From positions 45,112-109,111 of the forward strand of contig NZ_JANUEM010000014.1 of NCBI RefSeq assembly GCF_024809855.1: DNA of 64,000 bases. Direction: 5' to 3'. This document shows, one piece after another, positions 1 through 13,400 of the stretch. How positions within the stretch are numbered: position 1 is the stretch's first letter; each line of letters starts with the position of its first letter. A program made the translations under genes and the position numbers. Below the pieces are notes generated by a model. It was given only the letters and a program-made list of their open reading frames with translations. It had not been told where the DNA came from and ran no database searches. The stretch comes from Rheinheimera pacifica (GTDB taxonomy: Bacteria; Pseudomonadota; Gammaproteobacteria; Enterobacterales; Alteromonadaceae).

Positions 1-2
1 GC

Positions 3-239
3 CGTACACCCAAAGGCCAGGCGTCCGTAATGCTGGTAACCGGTGAAAATAAAGTGGAAGCCCGGGTGATTGAAACCGGCCGTACCGTTGAGCAAAGCTG
101 GCAGGTGCTGTCGGGCCTTAAAGCCGGTGACAAAGTGATAGTGGCGGGCTTGCAAAAAGTACAGCCGGGTGCCACGGTTAAAGTGGTTACAGCGCAAGCT
201 GCTGCTAAAAACGACGCCGCTAATACTGCTGCGCAGTAA
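3..239 (+). CDS. RND efflux periplasmic adaptor subunit, C-terminal end (partial)
   Basis: The reading frame enters from the left edge, and only the last 78 residues of the protein are visible. They resemble the membrane-proximal end of an AcrA/MexA-type membrane fusion protein, with a short beta-rich stretch, a GLKAGDKVIVAGLQKVQPG-like segment and an Ala-rich tail. This segment is typical of adaptors that join an inner-membrane RND pump to an outer-membrane TolC channel. The permease gene begins 15 bp downstream on the same strand, so the two form an operon. The true start lies outside the window, and an internal ATG at 30 is not the start. The identification rests on the short C-terminal segment plus the neighbour. 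Confidence 0.85.
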   Translation, partial: RTPKGQASVMLVTGENKVEARVIETGRTVEQSWQVLSGLKAGDKVIVAGLQKVQPGATVKVVTAQAAAKNDAANTAAQ

Positions 240-254
240 ACTCAGGAGTAGCAG

Positions 255-3200
255 ATGGCAAATTTCTTTATTAACAGGCCAATTTTTGCCTGGGTAATTG
301 CAATAGTAATAATGTTGGCCGGGTTGTTGTCTATTAAGCAATTACCGGTAGAACAGTATCCGCGTGTAGCACCTCCGGCTATTAGTATTAGTGCGTCTTA
401 CCGTGGTGCTGCGGCGCAAACGGCTGAGGACGCGGTAACCCAGGTTATTGAGCAGGCAATGAACGGCCTGGACAATCTGATGTATATGTCGGCCAATACC
501 GATTCGTCCGGTAATGTTAGCCTGACCTTAACCTTTGAAACCGGTACCGACCCGGATATTGCCCAGGTGCAGGTGCAAAATAAACTGCAACAGGCGTTAC
601 CGTTATTACCGCAGGAAGTGCAGCAAAACGGCGTGCGGGTTGCCAAATCTAACGGCGGCTTTTTGATGGTAGTGGGGTTTATCTCTGAAGACGGCAGCAT
701 GGCGCGTGATGATATATCCGACTTTGTCGTTGCCAACGTAAGAGATCCGCTAAGCCGTACACTGGGTGTAGGTAATGTGCAGGTGTTTGGTAGCCAGTAT
801 GCCATGCGGGTATGGCTGGACGCTGATAAACTAAACCAGTATCAGCTGACACCGGCCGATGTAACTTCAGCTATTCAGGTACAAAATAATCAGGTCACTG
901 CCGGGCAGCTTGGTGGCGCGCCTGCGTTACCGGGCCAGCAGTTTAATGCGGCTATTCTGGCGCAAACCCGGTTGACATCGGCTGAAGAGTTTGGCCGGAT
1001 CTTGCTTAAAGTTAATGCCGATGGCTCAACAGTAAAGCTGTCTGATGTGGCCCGCATTGAGCTTGGCGGCGAAGATTACTCTGTTATTGCCCGTTATAAC
1101 GGCAAAATGGCTACCGGTTTGGCTATTGAACTGGCCACCGGCGCTAACGCTCTGGATACCGCCAATGCGGTACGGGCTAAATTGGCTGAGCTGGAACCTT
1201 ACTTCCCGGCCGGTTTATCTACTGTGATCCCCTATGACACCACGCCTTTTGTGGAAGTATCTATCAGCTCGGTAGTGCAAACCCTGATTGAAGCCATCAT
1301 TCTGGTGTTTTTGGTCATGTATCTGTTTTTACAGAACTTCCGCGCTACGTTAATTCCTACTCTGGCTGTGCCCGTGGTACTGCTGGGTACCTTTGGTGTG
1401 ATGTCGGCCTTTGGTTTTACCATTAATACCCTAACCATGTTTGGTATGGTGCTGGCTATCGGCTTGCTGGTAGACGATGCCATAGTGGTGGTGGAAAACG
1501 TTGAGCGGGTAATGAGCGAAGAAGGCCTGGGCCCGGTAGAGGCCACGCGTAAATCTATGGGCCAGATCACCGGTGCGCTGGTAGGTATTGGCCTGGTGTT
1601 ATCTGCGGTATTTGTGCCGATGGCATTTTTCGGTGGTGCAACAGGGGCCATCTACAAGCAGTTTTCTATTACCATTGTAACCGCCATGGCGTTGTCGGTG
1701 CTGGTGGCGTTAATTTTCACCCCGGCACTTTGTGCTACCATGTTAAAACCCATTAAGGGCGATCATCACGCCAAAGGCGGTTTTTTCGGCTGGTTTAACC
1801 GTGGTTTTGACAGTACCAACCGTAATTATCAGCGCGGTGTAGCCGGTATGCTGGCACGGCCGAAGCGGTCGATGCTGGTGTATGGCGCTATTGTGGCTGT
1901 TATGGCGCTGATGTTTATGCGTTTGCCTACGTCGTTTTTGCCGGAAGAAGATCAAGGCGTGTTTTTAACCATGATCCAACTGCCTACCGGTGCCAGCCAG
2001 GAACGCACCGAAGCTGTTATGGATAAAGTGGCTGAACACTATGGCACAGAGGCCGCGGTAAAGTCAGTGTTTACGGTATCGGGTTTCAGTTTTGCCGGGC
2101 GGGGCCAGAATATGGGCCTGGCGTTTGTGCGGTTGGCTGACTGGGGAGATCGTGGCCCGGAAGATAGCGTACAAGCAGTTATCGGCCGTGCATGGGGTTT
2201 CTTTGGCACGGTGAAAGAGGCACAGATTTTTGCCTTTAACCTGCCGCCTATTGCCGAGCTGGGCCGGGCAACCGGTTTCTCGCTGTTTTTACAAGACCGT
2301 GGCGGCGTAGGGCATGCGGCATTATTAAATGCACGTAATCAGTTACTGGGTATGGCAGCACAGCAACAAAACCTGGTAGGTGTGCGGCCAAACGGTATGG
2401 AAGACGCGCCGCAGTTACAAATTTCTGTCGATCAGTTAAAGGCACAGGCGCTTGGCGTGTCGCTTAGCGATATTAACCAAACCTTGTCTATTGGCTGGGG
2501 CTCTACCTACGTTAACGACTTTGTTGACCGCGGCCGGGTGAAAAAAGTGTATGTGCAGGCCGAGCCTGAGTTTCGTATGACACCGGAAGATATCAAACGC
2601 TGGCATGTACGTAACCGCAACGGCGAGATGGTTAGCTTTGCCTCCTTTGCCAACAGTGATTGGGTATATGGTCCGCAACGGTTAGAGCGCTATAACGGCG
2701 TGTCGGCCATGGAAATTCAGGGTGAACCGGCACCGGGTTCCAGCTCGGGTGATGCAATGGCCACAATGGAGCGCTTAATTGGCCAGTTACCTGACGGTAT
2801 TGGTTTTGAATGGACGGCAACCTCATATCAGGAAAAACTGTCTGGCTCACAGGCACCGGCTTTATATGCGCTGTCTATTCTGGTGGTGTTTTTGTGTTTA
2901 GCTGCACTATATGAAAGCTGGAGCGTACCTTTTGCAGTAATACTGGTAGTACCGCTGGGTATTGTCGGTGCACTGACAGCTGCTTATATGCGCGGCCTGG
3001 GTAACGATGTTTACTTCCAGGTGGGCTTGCTGACCACCATGGGGTTAGCATCGAAAAACGCGATCTTAATAGTTGAATTTGCCCGTGAACTGCAACACCA
3101 GGGTAAAGCACTGGTAGATGCCATATTAGAAGCTGTGCGCTTACGTTTACGGCCCATTATTATGACGTCAATGGCGTTTTCATTAGGCGTACTGCCGCTG

Positions 3201-3404
3201 GTTATCAGCAGTGGTGCAGGGTCTGCCAGCCGTAATGCCATTGGTACCGGCGTACTGGGCGGTATGATTTCAGCCACTGTACTGGCAGTGTTTCTGGTGC
3301 CGGTGTTTTATCTGGTGATCATGCGTGTGTTTGCAACAAAGGCCAAAACCACGCAGCAAGACGATACTGAACAAGGTAACACCGAAGTTGTAAAGCAGTC
3401 TTAA
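255..3404 (+). CDS. Efflux RND transporter permease, AcrB/MexB (HAE-1) type
   Basis: This 1049-residue protein has the usual length and layout of an inner-membrane proton/drug antiporter of the HAE-1 family. It starts with the family's typical N-terminus ([15 protein letters not shown]), followed by a large periplasmic loop, a membrane bundle around residues 340-500, a second large loop, and a second bundle from about residue 870. The proton-relay acidic pair is present as Asp407-Asp408 in the stretch [13 protein letters not shown], matching the AcrB positions. A Shine-Dalgarno sequence (CAGGAG) precedes the ATG. It is cotranscribed with the upstream adaptor gene, and two hairpins follow it. 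The substrate range cannot be read from sequence, and no outer-membrane channel gene lies next to it. Confidence 0.95.
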   Translation: MANFFINRPIFAWVIAIVIMLAGLLSIKQLPVEQYPRVAPPAISISASYRGAAAQTAEDAVTQVIEQAMNGLDNLMYMSANTDSSGNVSLTLTFETGTDPDIAQVQVQNKLQQALPLLPQEVQQNGVRVAKSNGGFLMVVGFISEDGSMARDDISDFVVANVRDPLSRTLGVGNVQVFGSQYAMRVWLDADKLNQYQLTPADVTSAIQVQNNQVTAGQLGGAPALPGQQFNAAILAQTRLTSAEEFGRILLKVNADGSTVKLSDVARIELGGEDYSVIARYNGKMATGLAIELATGANALDTANAVRAKLAELEPYFPAGLSTVIPYDTTPFVEVSISSVVQTLIEAIILVFLVMYLFLQNFRATLIPTLAVPVVLLGTFGVMSAFGFTINTLTMFGMVLAIGLLVDDAIVVVENVERVMSEEGLGPVEATRKSMGQITGALVGIGLVLSAVFVPMAFFGGATGAIYKQFSITIVTAMALSVLVALIFTPALCATMLKPIKGDHHAKGGFFGWFNRGFDSTNRNYQRGVAGMLARPKRSMLVYGAIVAVMALMFMRLPTSFLPEEDQGVFLTMIQLPTGASQERTEAVMDKVAEHYGTEAAVKSVFTVSGFSFAGRGQNMGLAFVRLADWGDRGPEDSVQAVIGRAWGFFGTVKEAQIFAFNLPPIAELGRATGFSLFLQDRGGVGHAALLNARNQLLGMAAQQQNLVGVRPNGMEDAPQLQISVDQLKAQALGVSLSDINQTLSIGWGSTYVNDFVDRGRVKKVYVQAEPEFRMTPEDIKRWHVRNRNGEMVSFASFANSDWVYGPQRLERYNGVSAMEIQGEPAPGSSSGDAMATMERLIGQLPDGIGFEWTATSYQEKLSGSQAPALYALSILVVFLCLAALYESWSVPFAVILVVPLGIVGALTAAYMRGLGNDVYFQVGLLTTMGLASKNAILIVEFARELQHQGKALVDAILEAVRLRLRPIIMTSMAFSLGVLPLVISSGAGSASRNAIGTGVLGGMISATVLAVFLVPVFYLVIMRVFATKAKTTQQDDTEQGNTEVVKQS

Positions 3405-3412
3405 AGTAACAC

Positions 3413-3487
3413 AGGGCAGCGTTGCTGCCCTGCTAAGTTTGTACCTTTACCGGCTTTTTGGTCCCACGCTGAACAGCCGGTTTTTTT
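3413..3487 (+). terminator. Tandem hairpins ending the efflux operon
   Basis: The first hairpin has arms AGGGCAGC (3413-3420) and GCTGCCCT (3424-3431) with a 3-nt loop. The second pairs CCGGCT (3450-3455) with AGCCGG (3475-3480) and is followed at once by seven T residues, the form of a rho-independent terminator. The region lies between the convergent permease and TetR genes. Confidence 0.65.
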
Positions 3488-4103
3488 ATGGTTTTTTCAG
3501 GCCCTGCAGCATAGCGTCAACCAGGGCACAGGCGTGCTGATATAAATCGCATTGCTGCGGTTTAAGCAGAAAATTACTGATAATACCACCCATGTACATA
3601 TGTAAAGCTGTTGCCGCCAGATAGGGGCAAATACCATCGCGCAGCAAATCTGCCTGGGCGGCTCGCTCAAAAGCACGTTGCAGTATTGCAATGGTTTGCT
3701 CATCCAGTTCATCCTGCTTATTTACTGCCGGGTTCAGTTCATCAATGTATTCACAGCGGTGGAACACAATGGTTAGTACCCGGTGATGCTGCGCACTGGA
3801 AGCAATAAGCTGCAAGCCATTAATCATTAAATTGCGGATTTGCTCAAAAGGGTTGGCAGTGGGGTTATTATCTATTTCTGTTAACAGGGTTTGAAATGGC
3901 AACCGCACCCGCTCCAGCATGGCATTGAATAAATCAGCCTTGTTCTGAAAGTGCCAGTATATAGCACCACGGGTAACATTGGCAGCTACGGCGATTTTCT
4001 CCAATGTTGTACGCGATACACCGTGCTGAAAAAATAACACTTCTGCAGCATCTAAAATTGCTGCCCGGGTGCTTTCGGCTTCGGCCTTGGTACGTCTTGC
4101 CAT
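3486..4103 (-). CDS. TetR/AcrR family transcriptional repressor
   Basis: This 205-residue protein begins with the conserved TetR DNA-binding region. It has a helix-turn-helix around residues 30-52 containing TTLEKIAVAANVTRGAIYWHF, as in AcrR, TtgR and SmeT. The rest is an all-helical ligand-binding domain of ordinary size. Repressors of this group usually control an RND pump and release DNA when bound by drug-like ligands. Here the gene is convergent with the pump genes rather than divergent from the adaptor gene, so it cannot share an operator region with them directly. Regulation of the pump is inferred from family and proximity only. Confidence 0.9.
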   Translation of the reverse strand: MARRTKAEAESTRAAILDAAEVLFFQHGVSRTTLEKIAVAANVTRGAIYWHFQNKADLFNAMLERVRLPFQTLLTEIDNNPTANPFEQIRNLMINGLQLIASSAQHHRVLTIVFHRCEYIDELNPAVNKQDELDEQTIAILQRAFERAAQADLLRDGICPYLAATALHMYMGGIISNFLLKPQQCDLYQHACALVDAMLQGLKKP

Positions 4104-4141
4104 TTTGTTGTCTCTTAACCCTGTTATCAGCTTAATATGGC

Positions 4142-4163
4142 GGCAATTTTACCATATTTTGCC
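4142..4163. promoter_or_regulatory. Possible operator upstream of the tetR-type gene
   Basis: A 22-bp segment has GGCAA and TTGCC arms around an AT-rich centre, about 40 bp upstream of the repressor start. Autorepression is common in this family, so it is a plausible operator, but the arms are only 5 bp long. The rest of the 304-bp gap to the next gene is AT-rich and holds the promoter annotated at 4348. Confidence 0.25.
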
Positions 4164-4347
4164 ACTTAGAGCCTAACCTAATATAGTCATAAATACCTGG
4201 CTATCCTGCACCAGAATAGAAAATCACTGGATGTAACAACGTGCTTTTTTGTTGGTTACTTTTTATTTTATAAGTGAAGTTGTTTTGAAAGTTTCGATTA
4301 TTATATTTTATGGATACAATTTGTAATTTTTATTGCCAACTTATTTG

Positions 4348-4375
4348 TTGACATAATGTTTTTTGTATTAATAAT
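4348..4375 (+). promoter_or_regulatory. Probable sigma-70 promoter for the giant Rhs gene
   Basis: A perfect TTGACA (4348-4353) is followed after 16 bp by AATAAT (4370-4375), which matches the -10 consensus at five of six positions. It lies in an AT-rich gap about 40 bp upstream of the preferred start codon. Confidence 0.5.
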
Positions 4376-4413
4376 TGGCAGCTTATTTGGCTGTAATATG
4401 ATCAGGGATGTTT

Positions 4414-7400
4414 ATGTTGAAAATTGCAAGGGATGCTGCAAAGCATAGTAATGTATTTGTTTTTTTACTACTGCTTATAAACTTTTGTGCGGCTGCAGAT
4501 GCAGAGTTGCCAGTATCGGATGCCGAGCTGAATAATTGCATCCCACTCTCTATTCAGGATAGTGCTGAACAACAAAGTGAGCAGGGTGCGGCGAATAGCA
4601 ATATACAATCTCCTGATTGCCAGCGAACCCCTCCTTATATGTCTAGCTCGCCTGTTGCCAGTGCAAGTGGTAACACTATTACTGTCAACTGGAGTTATGC
4701 CACCAATGCATACTATTACCTGATACAGCAGAGAATAAATGGTGGTGCATGGCAGTCTGTTGCGACAGTTTGGGGGTTAAGCCAGCAGTTTGCTGGTAGT
4801 GCTGGTAATACCTATCAATATCAGGCTGCAGCTTGTAACGATTGGGGATGTTCCGGGTATTGGGTAGGTAATGTTATTAGCCTGGTGGCTTCGGAGCCGG
4901 CACCGGCCACACCGGGTGCGCCTACGGTAAGCCTTAGCGGCAATACCATTAACACCAGTTGGAGCGCTGTGACGGGTGCCACTTCTTATCGTATTCAGCA
5001 GAGTGTCAATGGCGGTAGTTGGCAGGCTGAGATTAATAAGGGGACTACACGCAGTCATGCCTTTAGTAGTATGGCGGGCAATAGTTATCGCTATCGTGTT
5101 AGGGCATGTAATGCTTCGGCCTGTTCGGCCTGGTCTGCTATCAGCGGCAGTATCTCTATCTTGTCGGTTCCTGCTGTACCGACTAAGCCAACAGCCTCTT
5201 TAACTTCAATCAATAGTATTACTGTTAGTTGGGCAGGGGGCGGCGGTAGCGAGCTACCACCATGTCACTATACCGGCACCTGTCATTGCCGTGAAAACGA
5301 GCCTTGCATTCCGCTGGGTGGCGGCGATATTCCGGTTGCTGCGATAAAGGAAGATGACGGCGCAATGGATAGCTCGGCTCTGCAGGCCGATACAGGGATA
5401 CAAAGCACTGGCACAATCAGTTATCGCATTCAGCAGCGGTTGAATGGTGGTAGCTGGCAGACTGAAATCAATGCCGGCACCGGTACCAGTCGCGTTTTTA
5501 GCAGTTTGGCAGCGGGGAGTTATCAGTATCAGGTACGAGCTTGTAATGCTAACAATCAGTGCTCGGCTTACACTGCAGTCAGCAACTCAATTAGTATTGT
5601 CGCTATACCGGCAGCACCAGCTAAGCCTACTGCCAGTGTTAGCGCCAACACAATCACGGCTAGTTGGAATGCAGTCAGCGGTGCCGCCAGTTACCGTATT
5701 CAGCAGCGATTGAATAGCGGCAGTTGGCAAAGTGAAATCAATGCAGGAACGGCAACGAGTCGCGCTTTTACTGGCCTTAATGTTGGAAACTATCAATATC
5801 AGGTGCGTGCCTGTAATGCTAATAACCAGTGTTCAGTATACAGCCCGGTAAGTGATAGCCGATCTGTATTGTCTGTCCCGGCAACACCTGCTAAGCCAGT
5901 TGCCTCTATAACCTCAGTCAATAGTATTACTGTTAGTTGGGCAGGAGGCGGCGGTAGCGAGCTACCGCCATGTCACTATACTGGCACCTGTCATTGCTCT
6001 GATGGTCAGCCGTGTATTCCGCTGGATGGCGGCGACATTCCGGTTGCTGCGATAAAGGAAGATGACGGCGCAATGGATAGCTCGGCTCTGCAGGCCGATG
6101 CAGGGATACAAAGCACTGGCACAATCAGCTATCGCATTCAGCAGCGGCTGAATGGTGGCAGCTGGCAGACTGAAATCAATGCCGGCACCGGTACCAGTCG
6201 TGCTTTTACCGGTTTGGCGGTCGGAAACTACCAATATCAGGTACGAGCTTGCAATGCTAATAACCAGTGTTCGGCTTATAGCGTTGTTAGCGATGCCAGG
6301 TCTATTTTGGCAACACCGGCCGCACCGGCCAAACCTGCTGCCAGTGTTAGCGGTAATAGCATTACTGCGAGCTGGGGTACGGTTAGCGGCGCCACTTTTT
6401 ACACGATCCAGCAGCGGGTAAATGGCGGGGCGTGGCAGGCTGAGGTTAATGCCGGTACCGCGACCATCCGGGCTTTTACCGGTTTGGCCGTAGGCAGCTA
6501 CCAGTACCAGGTGCGCGCCTGTAACGCCAATAATTACTGCTCGGCTTACAGCCCTATCAGTGATGCGGCGGCGATTCTGGCTGTGCCTGCGACACCGGCT
6601 AAACCGGGAGTGAGCATTAATGGTAACAGTATTACCATCAGTTGGGTGGCTGTTAGCGGTGCAGCCAGTTATCGTATCCAGCAGCGGCTCAATGGTGGTG
6701 CCTGGCAAACGGAAATCAATGCTGGCACCAGTACTAGCCGGGTATTTTCCAGTCTGGCTGTAGGCAGCTACCAGTATCAGGTGCGAGCCTGCAATGCCAA
6801 TAACCAGTGCTCGGCTTATAGTCCGATGAGCGACAGTGCGGCCATCCTGGCGGTGCCCCCGTTGCCGCCGATCCCGTTAGCGTCACTGACCTCGGTGAAC
6901 GGTATCACTGTTAGTTGGGCAGGCGGCGGTAGCGAGCCACCGCCATGTCACTTTACTGGCACCTGTCATTGCCGTGAAAACGAGCCTTGCATTCCGCTGG
7001 GTGGCGGCGACATTCCGGTTGCTGCGATAAAGGAAGATGACGGCGCAATGGATAGCTCGGCTCTGCAGGCCGATGCAGGAATACAAAGCACTGGCACAAT
7101 CAGCTATCGCATTCAGCAGCGGCTGAATGGTGGTAGCTGGCAGACTGAAATCAATGCCGGCACCGGTACCAATCGCGTTTTTAGCAGTTTGGCAGCGGGG
7201 AGTTATCAGTATCAGGTACGAGCCTGCAATGCTAACAATCAGTGCTCGGCTTACGCTGCAGTCAGTAACAGCATTAATGTACTGGAGGTGCCTGCGGTGC
7301 CTGCAGCCCCAACAGCAAGCTTTAATGGTACGTCACTTAGCACCAATTGGTTGCCGGTTAGCGGTGCTGCGTCCTACCGTGTCCAGCAACGAGTCAATGG

Positions 7401-10400
7401 TGGCAACTGGAGTAGCGATATCTACGCTATTACTCCTGGTTATAACACGACCGGTACCGCAGGCAACAGTTACCAATATCAGGTCAAGGCCTGTAATGCC
7501 AATAACTACTGCTCAACTTTCTCGGCAGTCAGTAATCAGGTAAGTTTGTCGCCGGTGCCAGCCATTCCTACCGGGTTGGCAGCCAGCCTGGACGGCACAA
7601 CCATCAATACCAGCTGGAATATGGCTACCCACGCCACTGCTTACCATATCCGCCAGAGCCTGAATGGCAGTTGGCAGAACGAAATCAACAAAGACACGAC
7701 GCGGGTCCACCCCTTTCCCGCGACACCGGGGGCTAACCACCAGTATCAGGTCAGAGCTTGCAGCAGCAGTGGATGCTCCGGTTGGTCAGCGGCGACGGTC
7801 ACCCTGACCCCGCCGCCACTGCCTGCTGTGCCTCCAAACCCGACTGCCAGTTTAAGCGGCAATAATATTGTAGTTAGTTGGGTTGTCAGCACGCCACCGC
7901 TTGATCCATGTCACTATACCGGTACATGCCATTGCCGCGACGGTGAGCCTTGTATTCCTTTGGGTGGCCCTGCTCCTGCTGAGACTCTGCAACTTAAAGA
8001 GGACGGCGGGTTGGCTACCACACAGAGTAGTGCTGCGACGTATCGGATGCAGGGCTATAAAGACGGCGCAGTTTGGGGAGAAGAAGTTGTCAATATCAGC
8101 GGCACCTCCAGTAACCGTCCCTGGACACAGGCTGGCAGTTATACCTTTAAAGTACGAGCTTGTAACAGTAGTGGTTGTTCAAATTACACGGCCCTAAGCA
8201 ATGCAGTCACTATCAGCCAGGTGGCCACCCCGGTAACCACGCCTAATGGCGGCAGCCATAGCAGCCAGGTAAACGTTACGCTCAGTACAACCACCAGTGG
8301 GGCGACTATACGCTATACGCTAAATAACTCTGCTGTAACGGCAAGCTCAGCACAATATACTGCCGCCATAGCTTTAAGCCAGAGCGCGACAATAAGAGCA
8401 AAAGCGTTTAAGACCGGTATGGCAGAGAGTAGCGAAATCACTAAAGTGTTCACTATAGTGCCGCCGGTGCCGTCTAAGCCTCAGGTTAGTGGAGGTAGTG
8501 GCAGAGTGTCTATTAGCTGGCCGCAAACTGTCGGAGCTACCACTTACAAGCTAAGGCAAAGTAAAAATGGGGCTACATGGCAAGAGTTTAGTGTGGCAAA
8601 TAACCCCTCCTGCCAGCAAAATCAATGTGTGTTTAATGATGTGGGAGCAGGAGTATATACCTACCAATTAAGTGCCTGTAACACATCTGGTTGCTCGGGT
8701 TGGTCTGCTACAAGCAGTGCAGTAACAATTACTGAAAATGGCGCTGACAGTGATTTTATTACTGCAGTACCTGCCGCTGCTAGCGTATCCATTCCGGCAG
8801 AATCTGCCGCTTCGACCTCCGTCATGACTGTGGCGGGTGACTTTACGGTAACCAACCAGGGGGCCGCAACCTATAACATTCCGATAACGTTACCTGCGGG
8901 GCTTGGCGGCTATACGCCAGAGCTTGCACTGAACTACTCGTCTTTAGGTGGCAGCGGTGATGCAGGCTTAGGCTGGAGTTTAGCTGCCGTTTCGTCGATT
9001 AGCCGCTGCCAGAAGGTATTGGAAGGTGATGGGCGTTACCAGGAAATTACCTTTACCGACCAGGACGCTTTATGTCTGGATGGAGAAAAGCTGCGCCTGG
9101 TGTCTGGTACTAACCTCAGAGGCGGTGCCGAGTACCGGGCTGATAAACAGCCGGATGTTAAAGTTGTGCAAAGCGGCAATGGTGCGAGCAGCTATTTTAC
9201 GCTGTACCGCCCGAATGGTGAAACCGTCATTTTTGGTGACGATGCACAAAGCCGGCAGATTGACAGTATATCGCAGCAACCCTATAGCTGGCTGCAATCA
9301 GTAAAGGCCAACCTGTTTGGCCAGCAAGTAGAATACCTGTACTTACGCAGGCTGAATTATGCTCCGCTGTTGCAGTTTATCCGCTATGCAGGTAATCAGG
9401 TTGAAATGGTATATGAAGACCGGTCGGATGCGTCTACTCATTATTATTTGGGTAATAAACTGGTTTATGACTCACGAATTGCGGCCATTACTATCAGCAA
9501 CCATAGCAATCAGTTAATCAGAAGCTACCATCTGGGTTACCGGCTAAGCGGTTTTAGTGGGCGCAGCCTGCTTGAAACAGTACAAATGTGTAACGGCACA
9601 ACCAGTGGTATTTGCAGCCTGCTAACCCGGCTGGATTACTCTGATTATGATATGGCTGGTTTTCAAAGCAATGAGGTTGTTATTAATCTGGGTTCTTATA
9701 GCTCTGTGCAGGGCAAATCCAATTGTACCAAACGGGAGATGTATGGCTCCTGCCCAGCTTATAAATTACAAGTCACTGATTTTGATGATAATGGTAAGGC
9801 AGAGCTTTTTGTATCAAGTTTGCATGGTGAAACCGGTAAAATCTTTGCGTTTGAATTTATCGGGCAGTCCTTTACCTACCAGAGTAATAAATCGCTGCTT
9901 AATGTTGATTTAAGACCATTTAAGTATGCCCGCAATATGGAACCAATTGTCTACCACTTTCCCTGGCGACTAATTGATACCAATGGCGATGGTATAAAAG
10001 AAATCAACTATGGCTATGTCGCTTATTATGATTGGGATGGTGATGGTGTAGATGAGGTAAGCCCCAGAACGTCATCGGCCGCAATGCAACAGTTTATTGA
10101 CGAGAATATGTATAGCGGTGATTACTCCATTGAATATTATGTACGACCTTATGGTATGGAACAAAGGCTGTCTGATTTTGTATTTGATTACAATGGTGAT
10201 GGGCTGTTAGATAGAGCTGTGCCAGTACATTTTTATCGTGAAATGTATGATCCACAAACAGGTGATACGCCGGCTGAGTTTATTGGTGATAATTATGTTA
10301 TTGAATTAAACCAGACAAACGGTCAGCACTATAGTGGAGTACTGGTGCCTTATGAAGATAGCAGGTATATGGATAAGTATGAGATCCCGGGCGATATAAA

Positions 10401-13400
10401 CGGAGATGGTGTTATTGACTACCTCGGTTATGTAAAAACGGGCAGAAATTTCCAGAATGCCTCAACATCATTTGGAAATGTACCTTCTACTTGCAACTCC
10501 TATTCAAATAACCAAAACTGCCTTAAGGGCTTGGCTGATATTAACGGCGATGGTAAAGATGATATTGTCTATGTGCACGATAAGAAAATTTACTGGCGGC
10601 AGTCATTGTCAGACGCGTCAGCCTCTGCGGTTCAGCTTGGCAGTGTTAGCTGGTCTATTCGTGAAACAGACCCTTACCTATGGGCAGATCTGAATGGTAA
10701 TGACCAACCCGAGCTGATCTATTTTGATGTCGCCGCCCAAAAAGTCCATATCCGTTTTGATCGCAACACCAACAACGAAGTGCTGGATAAGCTTATTTCA
10801 GTTGAGAACGGTTTAGGCAAGAATTACGCAATTGAATACCGCCGGTTAAACGACTCACAAGTTTACCAAAAAGGCACCGGTGCAGCGGCAGCTAACTGGG
10901 GCAGTGGTTCAAAGGTGCGCGATATTGTCTCCACCATGCCGGTAGTGGCCAGAGTAACTGAAGTTACCGGTTTATCGCAAAGCGGCCAGCCGTTAAATAA
11001 AGAAATTGAATATAGCTATAAAGGCATGAAAACGCAGGCCGGTGGCCGTGGTGCACTTGGTTTTGCAGAAGTAACAACAGAAGATGTCACTGCGAAAACC
11101 AAAACCATTAAGTACTTCCGGCAAGACTCGCCTTTTAATGGGATGTTGAGTAAATCTGAGACATTCGTCGACGGCCAGCTGGCTGAACGTACTACCGTAG
11201 CAACCTGGTGGAACCTGGCAAGCAACAATAACCAAAGCCGCTTTGTGGCACCACGTAAACAGCAGACGGATAATTACTACCTTAATGCTGACTATGGCGA
11301 CATATCTTCTGCTATTGCGGCCTTGACTACCGTAGTAGAAACTACTTTTGAAATGACCGCTACCAATTATCCCAGAGTAAAAAGCACAGTCACTACAGTA
11401 TCTGACAAGCTGGATAATACCAGCAGCAGCCAAACAGTCAGCTATGAGTACACCGATGAAGATCTTGCTAATTGGCGTATTAAGCGGCCAACCCGCACAG
11501 TTACTGGCAGAAGCCGCACGGGCCAGAGCACTATAAGCCAAACTGCTGACACCATATATAACACCAACGGTAGTGTGCAGCAGGTGGTTCAGGAGCCGGA
11601 CAGTAGTGATGCCAGCTTGTATCTGCAAACTTTTATGCGTTACGACAGTAAAGGTAATCTTACTGAGCAAACGCAGTGTAGCCTGCATTTTGCACAAAAC
11701 TGTGGTGATGCATCGGTACCCGATACTCAGGATAATGCTGAGAAAGTGTTCCGGCGTAAAATTTTCAGTTATGACACTACCGGCCGTTATCTAACAAAGG
11801 TCAGTAATCCGTATTACACCGAGCAGTCATTCCATAGCTTTAATAAGTTGGGGCAGGCACAAGAGGTACGGTTCAACCAGTACGATAGCCGCGCCGGACA
11901 GCGTGAGTATTATCGTTATGACAGTTTTGGTGAGCGTTATTTTAGTTACACCAATCAGGGCAGCTCTGGCAAGGTCGCTAAACAGCTGTGTAGTAATCGT
12001 AGTGATTGCCCGGTCAATGCTGTGCTGGCAGTGGTTATGTCATCGCCAGACCAGCCAGACACTATTACTTATCTGGATAGCAATGGTAATAAAGTGCGGG
12101 AGGCTATTCAGTTACTTGATGGCCGCTGGAGTCTGGCTGATACCCTTTACGATACTCTAATGCGGCCAGTTAAGGTGTCAAAGCCTTATATTAATGGGCA
12201 AACAGCCTACTACGATACCTTAAGCTATGATGCCTTAGGCCGCAAAGGCGCGGTACAATCGGCTGATGACTTAGCTACCCGTTTTAGTTATTACGCTGGT
12301 AAGGTTACGCAATATATCAGTGGCAGTTACAGCGATGCAGGCAGTAGTGCCAGCCTGGACCGTACACGGGAAGAGCAGCACAATGGCCGTGGTGAAGTAA
12401 GCTATTCTACCGATAGCCTGGGTAATAATACCCACTTTACTTACACTGCTCTGGGCATGCCACAAAGAGTAACGGGAGTAGGTGGCGCAATAACATCGCT
12501 TAGTTATGACAGCTATGGCCGCCGTACAGGAATGAATGACCCCGATAAGGGCAATATCAGTTATGGCTTTAATGCGCTGGGCGAAGATGCAAGCCGCACC
12601 AGCCCGGACGGCATAGTAAAAACCCATTACCGCAATGCTGTTGGCCAGATTGTTAGTACCAATACGGTGCACGGTGCCACGTCGCTTAGCTACAGCTTTA
12701 ACTATGCAAATACGCCTTTTATCCAGCAACAAAGCCATAACGGCAGCATTACCAGCTATAGCTATGACAGCTACCACCGGCCCTTTACCGAAAGTTACCA
12801 GATAGACAACAAGAGCTGGAGCCGGACGTACTATTACGACGAATACGGCCGGCTGTTCCGCGATATGGATATTGCCGGTAACGGCTATGGCCAGCAATAC
12901 CAGTATGCCCATGGCCATATGAACCGGATTTTTGAGGTAAAAACCGGCCAGGCGTACTACCGGATGCGGGAGGTTGATGCTTATCAAAACCTGACACAGG
13001 CTGAGGCAGCTAACCATATACAGGTAGATCGCGACTATGACGCTAAATCTGGCCGTTTAACCGGGCTGTTTGCTGGTTTTGGCCTTATTCAACACCAGTA
13101 CTATCGCTATGACCAGTTGGGTAACCTGCGCTACCGCAGTAACCTAAATGCCTTTGGTAGTGCCGATTTAATCGAGAGCTTTGGTTATGACGAGTTAAAT
13201 AGGCTGGAAACGGTCACTTTTAATGGCGTGCTGAGCCAGCGGATGACCTATCTGGATAACGGCAATATTCTGACCAAGTCGGATGTAGAAAACGCGGCTA
13301 CCTACCAATATGGCACTAAAGCCAGCTCGTGCAGTGTGACACCGGGTGTACACGCAGTAAGCCAAATTGGCACCCGGCGTTTTTGTTACGATGCCCGAGG

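Noticed and set aside
5962..6708. A 248-codon minus-strand frame within the giant toxin gene
   Set aside because: It is a shadow of the repetitive FN3 coding sequence. The same type of antisense frame recurs at each repeat copy, as expected from repeated DNA.
5203..7253. CRISPR-like regular repeats
   Set aside because: The repeats are long, in-frame coding modules of a surface protein, without short repeats and unique spacers.
10993..11697. A 234-codon minus-strand frame
   Set aside because: It is antisense to the TcdB-middle/Rhs region of the giant gene and has no recognisable motif.
12271..13017. A 248-codon minus-strand frame within the Rhs repeats
   Set aside because: It lies entirely antisense to a well-supported coding sequence with clear YD-repeat motifs, and shows no domain of its own.
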